Shown: piece by piece, positions 26,857 through 34,779 of the stretch
Numbering within the stretch: position 1 is the stretch's first letter
Layout of the letters: the number at the start of each line of letters is the position of its first letter
DNA from: Frankiaceae bacterium
GTDB taxonomy: Bacteria > Actinomycetota > Actinomycetes > BP-191
Reading direction: 5' to 3'
Assembly: GCA_035556555.1 (NCBI GenBank)
Contig: DATMES010000070.1
Span: forward strand, 1-52,060
Length of the DNA stretch: 52,060 bases
Made by a program: the position numbers and the translations under genes
The notes under the pieces: model-generated
Told to the model about the DNA's origin: nothing
The model's database searches: none
The model's input: only the letters and a program-made list of their open reading frames with translations

Positions 26857-29580
26857 CTACTCCGCCGGAAGCGGGGCGGGCACCGGGAGCGGGACGACCG
26901 CGCGGATCACGGAGCCCTCCGACGTGCTCAACGTCGTCACGTCCGACGCCACCGCGCGGACGAGGTACAGCCCGCGCCCGCTGTCGGCGTCCGCCGCCGG
27001 CAACGCCGTCCCGCGCGACTCGAGGTCCGCGACCCCGGGGCCGTCGTCGGAGACCTCCACGACCACCGACGGGCCCTCGACCGACACCGTCACGGTGGCG
27101 GACGTGCGGGCGTACCGGACGGCGTTGGCGAGCAGCTCGCTCACGGTGAGCAGCGCGTCGTCGCACGCCACGCCGTGCCCGCCGAGCCACTCCTCGACGG
27201 CGCGACGCGTCACCGACACCGCACTCACCGACGGCGAGACGGTCCATGTCCGCGTACGCTCAGCCGCCGGCACGGGCAGCCGCCGCAGCACCAGAGCGAG
27301 AGTGTCGTCCCGTCGCGCGGCGCCCTCCAAGGCGCGCCGTACGAGCTCCGCCGCGAGGTCGGAGGCCGGCAGGTGCGCGACGTCGGCGGCGTGCCGTACG
27401 AGCGCGTCCATGCCCGCGAGGATGTCCTTGCCCGCCTCGACGAGGCCGTCGGTGTAGAGGACGAGCGCGTCGCGTACGTCGAGCACGGTCTCCGCGATGA
27501 GGTCGCTGCCGGCTCCGGGCCAGCCGATGGCGCCGCCGTGCGCGGACAGCTGCGTGACCTCGCCGCGCGCGGACACGACGAGCGCCGGCGGGTGGCCGCC
27601 GGACGCGACCCGCAGGCGACCGGTGGACGGCGTGTAGCGGGCTACGACGACGGTCGCGACGAGGTCGGGGTGCAGCGCTCCGAGCAGCCGGTCGGCCCGG
27701 CCGATGATCTCCTCCAGCGGCGTCCCGTCGACCGCGATGGTCCGCAACGTGTGCACCACCGCGAGCGCGTCCTTGGTCGCCGCGACGCCGTGGCCGAGCA
27801 CGTCCACGACCGCGACGTGCACGTCGCCGTCGGGCAGCTCCTGCCAGTCGTACAGGTCGCCGCCGGTTGGCGCGGTCTCCTCGGAGGCGAGGTACGAGAC
27901 GCCGAGCTCGGCCCCTCGTACGTCCGCCACGAGCGGCATGACCGCGGCCTGCAGCTGCTCGACGACGAGGCGCTGCGCGGCCTCCGCCTCGACGAGCCGC
28001 CCGAACTCCTCGCGCAGCTGCTCGATCTCGTCGGCGGGCGTGACGTCGCGGGCGACGAGCACCAGCACGGAACGGTCGTCCTCCCCGCGCCTGCTGTACG
28101 AGCACGACAGCCGCCGCTCGTCCCCGTCGGGACGGGTGACGGTGAGCTCGGAGGGCAGGTAGCGGCTCGGCCACAGCGCCAGCTCGACGGGCGCCCCCGT
28201 CTTGGAACGCACCTGCAGCCGCGCCAGTGCCCCTGCCCGCCCCACGACCGACGCCGCGTCGAGGCCGGTGATGACCTCCATGGCGGGGTTCCACGACCGG
28301 ACGACGCCGTCGCCGTCGAGCGTGCAGATGCCGTCGGACGTGGACGACACGATCTCGTCGAGGCGGCGGCGCTCCTCCATGACGGAGGCGACGAGGCGGC
28401 CGCGCGCCAGCGACCCCGCGGTCTCGCGGGCCAGCGTCTCCAGGACGGTCAGCTCGCTGCCGCTCTGCACGCCCGCCTGGTCGAAGACCACGAGCGCGCC
28501 GACGGTACGGCTCTCGTCCACGAGCGGTGCCGCGAGGCAGTCGCGCCAGCCGGCCGCCGCGACGGCCTGCGCGAGTGGCGTACGGCCGCGGGCGTTGATG
28601 CGTACGGCACCGGGGTGCGCCGCCAGCGCACCGGCCAGCGAGACGGCGTCGGGGGCCTCGGACGCCACGTCGTACGCGCTCTCGCGGACGGTGTGCACGG
28701 CCCGCGCGCCCTCTCCCGACAGGACGAGCATGACCGCGCGCGCCTCGAAGCCGTTGGCGACCTCGCCGAGGAACTCGGGGATCGCCTCGTGCGCGTCGAG
28801 GCGCTCGGTGAGCACGCGCGCGGCCTTGTGCAGGACGGCGAGGCGGAGCCGGTCGGCGCGGGCGGTGGCGTAGCCGCGGTACGCGAGGTGCAGCAGCACG
28901 AGCGGCACGGGGAACAGCACGACGGCGGCGGGGTGCGCGGCGTACGCGAGGACGTACAGCAGCCCGAGCAGCGCGTTGACGAACCAGCCGCCGACCCAGC
29001 CAGGCAGGATGACCGGCATCATGTCGCGGATCAGCCCGCCTGGCCGCTGCCCGCCGGCGACCGCGACGACGGCGGTGAACGCCGCGTTGTTGACGACCCA
29101 GATCGCGACGAGGGCGGCACCGACGGCGGCGACGTTGGCCTCGCTGATGCCCTGCCCCTCCGACACCCGCGCGACGACGGCGGCGCCCGCGGCGGCGGCG
29201 AGCGCCCACTGCGCGACGTTGAACGCCGTCTTGATCGGCGGCTGCCGTTTCGCGACGTGGACGCAGAGCTGGACGGCCGCGACCGTGAGGACGACGGCGC
29301 TGCCGGGGAACGCGAACAGCAGCGGCGCCATCGCCGACTCGACGAGGTTGATGCCGTCGACCTCGTCGCCGTAGCGGACGCGGACGATCATCGCCTCGCC
29401 GCCGGCGATGAGCAGCGCCAGCGCGGGCAGCGCGGCCCAGTGGACGGCGCCGGGCGGGTCCTGGTCGTAGCGCGACGCCGCGATAGCCGCGATGGCCGCG
29501 ACGAACGCCAGCCCGGTGACGTACGCGAGGAGGGCCGTGCTGGTGCGCCGCTCGGCGGTGGCCGCCCCCGGCTCAGTCAC
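26857..29580 (-). CDS. Membrane GAF-PAS-SpoIIE phosphatase fused to an HATPase anti-sigma-like kinase
   Basis: 907 residues. The N-terminal ~240 hold seven or eight hydrophobic segments; a GAF domain follows (about 260-395), then PAS (about 400-515, STSDGICTLDGDGVVRSWNP), a linking coiled coil, a PP2C/SpoIIE phosphatase (about 535-755; TGGDLYDW, VVDVLGHGVAA, LVLYTDGLVEA, ARRDDTLALV metal-binding Asp residues) and a C-terminal GHKL kinase (about 770-900; VSELLANAVRYA, DDGPGV, GRGLYLV). Such proteins set the phosphorylation of an anti-sigma antagonist, and having phosphatase and kinase on one chain makes a self-contained switch. No STAS antagonist gene is adjacent. The start at 29580 lies 18 bp from a 52-bp repeat. 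Confidence 0.9.
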   Translation of the reverse strand: MTEPGAATAERRTSTALLAYVTGLAFVAAIAAIAASRYDQDPPGAVHWAALPALALLIAGGEAMIVRVRYGDEVDGINLVESAMAPLLFAFPGSAVVLTVAAVQLCVHVAKRQPPIKTAFNVAQWALAAAAGAAVVARVSEGQGISEANVAAVGAALVAIWVVNNAAFTAVVAVAGGQRPGGLIRDMMPVILPGWVGGWFVNALLGLLYVLAYAAHPAAVVLFPVPLVLLHLAYRGYATARADRLRLAVLHKAARVLTERLDAHEAIPEFLGEVANGFEARAVMLVLSGEGARAVHTVRESAYDVASEAPDAVSLAGALAAHPGAVRINARGRTPLAQAVAAAGWRDCLAAPLVDESRTVGALVVFDQAGVQSGSELTVLETLARETAGSLARGRLVASVMEERRRLDEIVSSTSDGICTLDGDGVVRSWNPAMEVITGLDAASVVGRAGALARLQVRSKTGAPVELALWPSRYLPSELTVTRPDGDERRLSCSYSRRGEDDRSVLVLVARDVTPADEIEQLREEFGRLVEAEAAQRLVVEQLQAAVMPLVADVRGAELGVSYLASEETAPTGGDLYDWQELPDGDVHVAVVDVLGHGVAATKDALAVVHTLRTIAVDGTPLEEIIGRADRLLGALHPDLVATVVVARYTPSTGRLRVASGGHPPALVVSARGEVTQLSAHGGAIGWPGAGSDLIAETVLDVRDALVLYTDGLVEAGKDILAGMDALVRHAADVAHLPASDLAAELVRRALEGAARRDDTLALVLRRLPVPAAERTRTWTVSPSVSAVSVTRRAVEEWLGGHGVACDDALLTVSELLANAVRYARTSATVTVSVEGPSVVVEVSDDGPGVADLESRGTALPAADADSGRGLYLVRAVASDVTTLSTSEGSVIRAVVPLPVPAPLPAE

Positions 29581-29597
29581 GATCCTGCCCGCCGAGT

Positions 29598-29649
29598 CGT
29601 TCCTTGAAGATCACTACGCGCAAGACCGGTGTACGGCCTGCAGAGAACG
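29598..29649 (+). repeat. 52-bp dispersed element, copy 2 of 4
   Basis: Same ends and length as the copy at 26669. It lies in the 117-bp gap between the subtilase stop and the SpoIIE-type start, where it would be transcribed as part of a leader if these genes are cotranscribed. Confidence 0.85.
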
Positions 29650-29697
29650 GCTGCGCCGTGGCCGTCGGGCGCGGCCGCGCTGCCGTTGCGCCGAGCC

Positions 29698-31410
29698 CTA
29701 CCGCCAGGCGCCATACCAGCTGCCACCCCTGCCCGGCGTGCCGTAGCTCTCGTCGTACTCGGTGTTGCCGTACCAGGAGTTGCCGTACCAGGAGTTGCCG
29801 TACCAGCTGTTGCCGTACCAGGAGTTGCCGAGCAGCGGCGCGGCCCACTGGCTGGTGTACCAGCTGCTGTCGGTCCACTGGCCCTCGGCGTAACGGTCGT
29901 CGACGAACTGCCTGCCCTGCGCGGTCTCGTCGCCGGTGATCGCCGGGCAGCTGCCGTCGGCCTCGCAGCGCTGGCACTCGCCGGTGCCGGGGTCGCAGCG
30001 GCCGACGAGGACGTCGCCGCGCGCGCCCTGCAGCGAGCCGGTGCCGTCGCCGGACGGCAGCGCGGCGTTGGCGAGGCCGGCCCGCGCGGTGTCGGCGAGG
30101 TCGGCGCGGATCAGGCCGGAGCCGACCTGGTTGCGGTCGCGGGCGGCGACCTTCTGCGCGGTGGACGTGAGGGCGTACTTCACGCGGTCGGGCGTCCACG
30201 TCGGGTGCCGCTGGAGCAGCAGCGCGACGGCGCCGGAGGTGATCGCGGCGGACATCGAGGTGCCGCTGCCGCGGCGGTACGCGGCGTACGGCGTCCCCGC
30301 GAACGGCCCCGCCCCCGCCACCTCCTCGATGTGGCTGTCGGGCACGCGGAGCGACACGACGCGGCCGCCCGGGGCGACGACGTCGGGCTTGACCCACGCG
30401 GACAGGCCGTCGACGACGGGGCCGCGAGCCGAGAACAGCGGCAGCCGGTCGTCGTCCTGGCCGGGCGTCTCGCGGTCGTCCACGGCGCCGACGGTGATGA
30501 CGTACGGGTCGTCGCCGGGCTTGCTGATCGTCCGCGCGCCGGGGCCGGTGTTGCCGGCCGCGACGACGACGGTGAGGCCGGACTTCCAGGCGCGCTGGAC
30601 GGCGAAGTTCAGCGGGTCGAGCCAGGGCGAGACCTTGCTGTTGGTGCCGAGCGAGAGGTTGAGGACGTCGATGCCGTACTGCTCGCGGAACGAGACGACC
30701 CACTGGATCGCGGCGAGCACCTTGCTGACGTCGGCGGCGCCGGTGCGGCCGGCGATCTTCAGCGACACGATCTCGGCGGCCGGCGCGACGCCGGTGAAGT
30801 GCCCGCCGGACGACGTGCCGTTGCCCGCCATGAGGCCCGCGAGGAACGTCCCGTGGCCGTACCTGTCGACGCAGTCGCCCTCACCCGAGAAGTCGACGCA
30901 GCGGACGGTGCCGCGGAACGGCTCGGGCGTGCTGCCGGGGTCCTCGATCGAGACGACGCGGCCGGCGAGGTCGGGGACGTCGTTGACGCCGGTGTCGATC
31001 AGCGCGATGCGGACGCCGGCGCCGTCGGCGCCCTGCACGGCCAGCGCGGTGGCGCCGATCTCGTCGCGGTAGACGGACTTGACGGTGCTGACGTTGGTGC
31101 CGGTGGCGCCGTCGGCGAGGCCGGTGACCCGGACCTCGGAGTCGGGCGTGACGGCGCGGACGGCGGGGTCGGCGGCGAGGCGCGCGGCGGTGGCGGCGGT
31201 GACGTCGGCGGCGACGCCGTGCACGAGCGGCAGGTCGGCGGTGACCCGGCCGCCGGCGCGGCGTACGGCCTCGGCGGTCGCGGCGGCGTCGTAGCCCTGG
31301 ACGATGACGGGGGACGCGGACGGAGCGGGGCGCGCGGCGGCGCCTGCCGCGGCGGGGGCGAGAGCAGCGGAGACGGCGAGGGCCGTCGCCAGGAACCGCC
31401 GGGTACGCAC
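29698..31410 (-). CDS. Secreted S8 (subtilisin-like) serine peptidase with pentapeptide-repeat tail
   Basis: 570 residues from GTG at 31410, behind a GGAGG site five bases upstream. A signal peptide (RRFLATALAVSAALAPAAAGA), an inhibitor-like prodomain (about 25-115) and the S8 catalytic domain follow: Asp139 in ALIDTGVND, His186 in YGHGTFLAG, Asn oxyanion in AAGNTGPG and Ser385 in GTSMSAAIT. The C-terminus has a Cys cluster (GRCDPGTGECQRCEADGSC) then WYTSQW and four NSWYG units ending GSWYGAWR. The tail's role is unknown; cell-wall attachment or maturation control are possible. It lies next to signalling genes. Confidence 0.93.
   Translation of the reverse strand: MRTRRFLATALAVSAALAPAAAGAAARPAPSASPVIVQGYDAAATAEAVRRAGGRVTADLPLVHGVAADVTAATAARLAADPAVRAVTPDSEVRVTGLADGATGTNVSTVKSVYRDEIGATALAVQGADGAGVRIALIDTGVNDVPDLAGRVVSIEDPGSTPEPFRGTVRCVDFSGEGDCVDRYGHGTFLAGLMAGNGTSSGGHFTGVAPAAEIVSLKIAGRTGAADVSKVLAAIQWVVSFREQYGIDVLNLSLGTNSKVSPWLDPLNFAVQRAWKSGLTVVVAAGNTGPGARTISKPGDDPYVITVGAVDDRETPGQDDDRLPLFSARGPVVDGLSAWVKPDVVAPGGRVVSLRVPDSHIEEVAGAGPFAGTPYAAYRRGSGTSMSAAITSGAVALLLQRHPTWTPDRVKYALTSTAQKVAARDRNQVGSGLIRADLADTARAGLANAALPSGDGTGSLQGARGDVLVGRCDPGTGECQRCEADGSCPAITGDETAQGRQFVDDRYAEGQWTDSSWYTSQWAAPLLGNSWYGNSWYGNSWYGNSWYGNTEYDESYGTPGRGGSWYGAWR
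29764..29830. repeat. 15-bp tandem repeat encoding NSWYG units
   Basis: Four and a half copies of a 15-bp unit (GTTGCCGTACCAGGA on the plus strand) with one two-base variant. It lies inside the subtilase gene, in frame, and encodes the repeated NSWYG tail. Confidence 0.9.
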
Positions 31411-31643
31411 GACCGCCTCCAGAACGCCGTAGTACGGGCGCGCACGCCCGAGCCCGCCGTCCGGGGACGGTGGTGTCACTGCTAGTAACCGTTCGTGCAC
31501 AGGATCAAACATCCTTGGCCCGTTCGGGTGACATCGTCCCGTATGTCGCCGCCGTCGCCAACCAGGACATTTAGCCCCACGGGGTGGGCGAGGAAGGCCG
31601 GATCGTCGCGAGTGGTGTCCGTGGCGAGGCTCGCAAGGCGGAA

Positions 31644-31675
31644 GGGGTGCCCGATAGCAAGCTATCGGGCACCCC
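31644..31675. terminator. Perfect 15-bp hairpin between sigma-like gene and subtilase gene
   Basis: Arms 31644-31658 and 31661-31675 are fully complementary (GGGGTGCCCGATAGC and its complement) with two bases between. It is the innermost of three hairpins in a 457-bp gap. Probably a terminator of the sigma-like gene; an operator is also possible because the tip GATAGCAAGCTATC is dyad-like. Confidence 0.65.
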
Positions 31676-31728
31676 GACAACGCGGCGAGCGTCGTCAGGG
31701 GCGCCGCTCGCGATGATGCGGAGGATAG

Positions 31729-31766
31729 GGTCCCGCGCGGGCCGGGGGGGTGGCCCGCGCGGGACC
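31729..31766. terminator. Perfect 15-bp GC-rich hairpin after the sigma-like gene
   Basis: Arms 31729-31743 and 31752-31766 pair completely around an eight-base G/T loop. It lies about 100 bp past the sigma-like stop. No U-tract on either strand. Confidence 0.65.
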
Positions 31767-31807
31767 GCCCGTCCGCCGCGCGTGTGGGGACCGCGGCGAG
31801 GGCGTTG

Positions 31808-31832
31808 CCGGCACCGGGGACGTCGGTGCCGG
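31808..31832. terminator. Short hairpin close to the sigma-like stop codon
   Basis: Nine-bp arms (31808-31816, 31824-31832; CCGGCACCG and its complement) with a seven-base loop, 35 bp past the stop of the sigma-like gene. It is the first of three consecutive hairpins read by that transcript. Confidence 0.5.
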
Positions 31833-31867
31833 GTAGTACACGTTCCAGCCGCGAAATCCTTACAGGC

Positions 31868-32857
31868 CTACGGGCGCGGGTCCGGCGCGGGCTCGATCTC
31901 GCGGACCGTCGGCGCGCACCAGAGGTTGACGTCGCGGTCCTCCTGCACGCAGAGGCTCCGCTTGCCGGACGGGTTGGGCCGGGTCTCGCGGATGACCGGG
32001 CCGACCTGGTTGCTCGAGCTCACCGGCGGCTCCTCGTCGGTGGGCCGCGGGGCGGCTTCAGCGACGCGGACCGGACGCGTCGATGCCGTGGACGTACGAG
32101 CCGTGCGCGCCTCGGCCCGTACGACAGGCGCCGCGGGCCTGGCGGCGAGTGCTCGTACGACGGCGCGCGCCGCCGGCGCCGCCGCGGCCGGCACCCGGGC
32201 GGGGGCGCCGGGCGCCGGCTCCACGAAGAGGCCGTTGGTGCCGATCGCGAGGACCGGCGCGATGGCGGCCGCGGCGGACGCCGTACGCAGCGCCGGCGCG
32301 ACCTCCCGCAGCCGCAGCCTGGCGACCATGGCGGCGGTGAGCACGCCGCCGACGGCCTTGCGCAGCGTGGCGCGGGCGCGGTGGCGGCGTACGAGCAGCT
32401 GCGACGTCCGCGCCTCGCGGTCCTCGAGCGAGTCGAGGATCGCGTCGCGCTCGCCGGGCCGCATGACGGCCATCGCGCGGAACACGTGGCCGAGCGCGAC
32501 GCGGCGTTCGGCGGTGTGCGCGACGTCGGTGGCGTCGGCAACGAGCACGAGCTCCTCGTCGCACGTGATCCGGCAGGCGCCCCGGACGTGGTCGACGTGC
32601 AGGTTGCGCGCGGTCGTGGCCGCCCAGCGGTAGAGGTCGTCCGGATCGGTGAACGGCACCCGCTTGTCGAGTGCGCGGACCGCGACCTCCTGGACGATGT
32701 CGTCGTTCAGCGAGGGGTCGACGCCGCGGCTCGCGAGCATCCGGCGCAGGCGCGCGGAGACCTCGGGCCAGGCGGCGCCCAGGCGGTCGGCGGTAAGGGC
32801 GGCGTCCGTTCCACGTGGAGTAAGGGTCCCGTCCCCACAGCCAGGAAGGCCAGTCAT
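31868..32857 (-). CDS. ECF-like sigma factor with candidate membrane segment and Cys-pair tail
   Basis: 329 residues from ATG at 32857. The sigma region 2 pattern is clear: RLRRMLASRGVDPSLNDDIV, QEVAVRAL, and LYRWAATTARNLHVDHVRG (about residues 33-85). A region 4-like stretch (AMAVMRPGERDAILDSLEDR...HRARATLRKAVG, about 115-160) is compact. Then comes a modestly hydrophobic segment (TASAAAAIAPVLAIGTNGLFV, about 190-210), a long Ala/Pro linker, and a tail with Cys-x10-Cys (CVQEDRDVNLWC). ECF factors with C-terminal membrane extensions are known in actinobacteria (for example groups ECF48/52/53). No separate anti-sigma gene is adjacent. The start overlaps a divergent peptide gene; a longer frame antisense to that gene exists. 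Confidence 0.75.
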   Translation of the reverse strand: MTGLPGCGDGTLTPRGTDAALTADRLGAAWPEVSARLRRMLASRGVDPSLNDDIVQEVAVRALDKRVPFTDPDDLYRWAATTARNLHVDHVRGACRITCDEELVLVADATDVAHTAERRVALGHVFRAMAVMRPGERDAILDSLEDREARTSQLLVRRHRARATLRKAVGGVLTAAMVARLRLREVAPALRTASAAAAIAPVLAIGTNGLFVEPAPGAPARVPAAAAPAARAVVRALAARPAAPVVRAEARTARTSTASTRPVRVAEAAPRPTDEEPPVSSSNQVGPVIRETRPNPSGKRSLCVQEDRDVNLWCAPTVREIEPAPDPRP

Positions 32858-33005
32858 GCTCAAGGCCGTTGCCCCCGTCCTGCTCGCTCTTGCCACGCTC
32901 GCCACCCCCGCGGTCGCCGACAGCGACCCCAATGAATGCCAGTTCGTCGGGATCGTCCTCCCCGACGGGCGCAAGCCCGGCGTGGAGTACTGCCCCGGAT
33001 CGTAA
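32856..33005 (+). CDS. Small secreted two-cysteine peptide
   Basis: 49 residues from ATG at 32856, with a strong AGGAAGG site six bases upstream. A clean signal peptide (MLKAVAPVLLALATLATPA, cleavage after VA) leaves a mature peptide of about 28 residues with CQFVGIVLPDGRKPGVEYC between two cysteines. Too short for routine gene calling. Its ATG overlaps the ATG of the divergent sigma-like gene by two bases. Function unknown; a ligand or signal for the sigma-like protein is speculation from position. Confidence 0.7.
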   Translation: MLKAVAPVLLALATLATPAVADSDPNECQFVGIVLPDGRKPGVEYCPGS

Positions 33006-33090
33006 ATATTGTCGTTCGACACGCGTGCCGTGGGAACCTCCCCGGCGCGTGATTTGTCGTCCCCGGAGGAAACCCGGCACGACGAAGGGG

Positions 33091-33166
33091 TGGAGCCGCC
33101 CGTCGGAATCGAACCGACGACCTTCTCATTACGAGTGAGATGCTCTGCCGACTGAGCTAGGGCGGC
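33091..33166 (-). tRNA. tRNA-Thr (anticodon CGT)
   Basis: The minus strand folds as a cloverleaf: acceptor GCCGCCC (33166-33160) with GGGCGGC (33101-33095), D arm with AGCTCAGTCGGCAGAGC, anticodon loop ACTCGTAAT read as CGT, and T arm GTCGGTTCGATTCCGAC. The CCA end is encoded (33093-33091). It decodes ACG. Actinobacterial genomes commonly carry tRNA-Thr near the topA-tmk-holB-ricT group. Confidence 0.97.
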
Positions 33167-33192
33167 GCTGGTGCGTCGAGGATGCTAGCCGA

Positions 33193-34779
33193 TCACGTAC
33201 AGCGCGTGCCCGTCTTTGGCACCGTGAGCGAGATCAGGTAGGCGTCCACCACGTCGTCGATGCACTGGCTGCGACCGTAGCCGTACGCCGTGTGCCCATC
33301 GCCCTCGTACGTCACGAGCACGCCGGGCAGCTGGTCGGCGAGGGACTCGCTCCAGTCGTACGGCGTCGCGGGGTCTCCCGTCGTGCCGACGACGACGATC
33401 GGGGGGGCGCCCTCGACCCTGACGACGCCCGGCCGCGTGACCGGCGGCACCGGCCAGTACGCGCAGACGACCGGCCCGTACGCCAGCGCCGGCCCGAAGC
33501 GCGGGGCCTGGCGGGCGAACTCCTTGGCGTCGGCGTCGTACTGCTTCGGGTCCTTCGAGTAGACGCCGTCCACGCACGAGATCGCGGCCTGCGCCTCGAC
33601 CGAGTTGGAGAAGTGACCGCGCTCGTCGCGCTCGACGAGGTTGTCGAACAGCGCCATGAGCATCGTGCCGTCCTTGGCGGAGTACGCCGCCTCGAGCGCC
33701 TGCCGCAGCACCGGCCAGCCGTACTCGCGGGAGTACAGCGCCGCCGCGACCCCGAACAGCGCCTCGCTCGGCCCCAGCTTGCGCCCGCCGGACGCGTTCA
33801 GCGGCGAGCGGTCGATGCTCGCCACGAGGGCGTCGTACGTCTTCCCGATGTCGCCGTGCGTGGAGAACGGGCAGCGCTGCGCGGCGCAGTCCTTGAAGAA
33901 CGCGTTGAGCGCCCGCTCGAAGCCGACCGCCTGGGCGACGGCGACCTCGCGGCTGGTCAGCATCGGGTCGACGGCGCCGTCGAGAACGAGGGCGCGGATG
34001 TTGCCGGGGAACTGCTGCGCGTAGCGGGCGCCGAGGACGGTGCCGTAGGAGAAGCCGACGTAGGTCAGCTTGTCGTCGCCGAGCGCCGTACGCAGCACGT
34101 CCATGTCCTTGGCCGTGTCCACGGTGCCGAGGTGCTTCAGCAGCCTGCCGCTCTTGCGCTGGCAGCTCTGCGCCTGGTCGCGGCTCAGGTCGAGCAGCCG
34201 CTTCCGCTCGGCGGCGTCGTCGGGCGACGGGTCGGCGGCGAGGATCCGGTCGAGCCCGGCGTCGTCGAGGCAGTCGACCGGCGCCGACTCCCCCACCCCG
34301 CGCGGGTCGAACGACACCGTGTCGAACCTGTCGAGGATCTCGCCGGGCAGCAGCTGGCGGGCCTGCCGCGCGAACTCCACGCCCGAGCCGCCGGGGCCGC
34401 CGGGGTTGAGGACGAGCGAGCCGATGCGCCGCGACTGCTTGCGCGCCTTGAGCCTGATGACGGAGACGTCGATCGTGTCGCTGCCGGCGTCCTCGTAGTC
34501 GAGGGGGACGGGCATCGTGGCGCACTCGAAGCCGTCGCCGCAGCCGCGCCACGACAGCTTCCGCTCGCCGTACTTCTTCACCGCGGCGACGACCTGCGGC
34601 GAGGCCGGCTGCGGGAACGACGGGATCGCGGTCGGCTTGACCGTGGGCTTCGTGGTGGTAGCGCTCGCGCTCGCCGTCGTCTCGCCGGGCGTCGGGTCGG
34701 CGTTCGGCGTGCCGCCGTCGTTGCAGGCGGAGGCCGCCAGCACGGCGGCCAGGGCGGCGGTCAGCAGGCGGGCGTTCAC
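33193..34779 (-). CDS. Secreted alpha/beta hydrolase (S33 family, TAP-like C-terminus)
   Basis: 528 residues from GTG at 34779, overlapping the ricT stop (GTGA). An N-terminal lipoprotein-type signal (LLTAALAAVLAASAC) and a Thr/Pro linker precede the hydrolase core: oxyanion LVLNPGGPGGSG, DTVSFDPRGVGES, the nucleophile Ser244 in GFSYGTVLG, Asp in VVVGTTGDPATPY and His in GDGHTAYG. This is the tripeptidyl-aminopeptidase-like pattern of actinobacterial secreted peptidases. Cys residues after the core (CAAQRCPF, SQCIDD, GTRCT) suggest disulfides. The gene normally follows ricT in actinobacteria. Confidence 0.92.
   Translation of the reverse strand: MNARLLTAALAAVLAASACNDGGTPNADPTPGETTASASATTTKPTVKPTAIPSFPQPASPQVVAAVKKYGERKLSWRGCGDGFECATMPVPLDYEDAGSDTIDVSVIRLKARKQSRRIGSLVLNPGGPGGSGVEFARQARQLLPGEILDRFDTVSFDPRGVGESAPVDCLDDAGLDRILAADPSPDDAAERKRLLDLSRDQAQSCQRKSGRLLKHLGTVDTAKDMDVLRTALGDDKLTYVGFSYGTVLGARYAQQFPGNIRALVLDGAVDPMLTSREVAVAQAVGFERALNAFFKDCAAQRCPFSTHGDIGKTYDALVASIDRSPLNASGGRKLGPSEALFGVAAALYSREYGWPVLRQALEAAYSAKDGTMLMALFDNLVERDERGHFSNSVEAQAAISCVDGVYSKDPKQYDADAKEFARQAPRFGPALAYGPVVCAYWPVPPVTRPGVVRVEGAPPIVVVGTTGDPATPYDWSESLADQLPGVLVTYEGDGHTAYGYGRSQCIDDVVDAYLISLTVPKTGTRCT

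Noticed and set aside
29764-29830. CRISPR-like short regular repeat
   Set aside because: Units are contiguous 15-bp repeats without spacers, in frame within the subtilase gene, encoding NSWYG.
31495-31716. 73-codon plus-strand frame between subtilase and sigma-like gene
   Set aside because: Arg/Pro/Ser-rich translation without a ribosome site, crossed by a perfect 15-bp hairpin; treated as non-coding.
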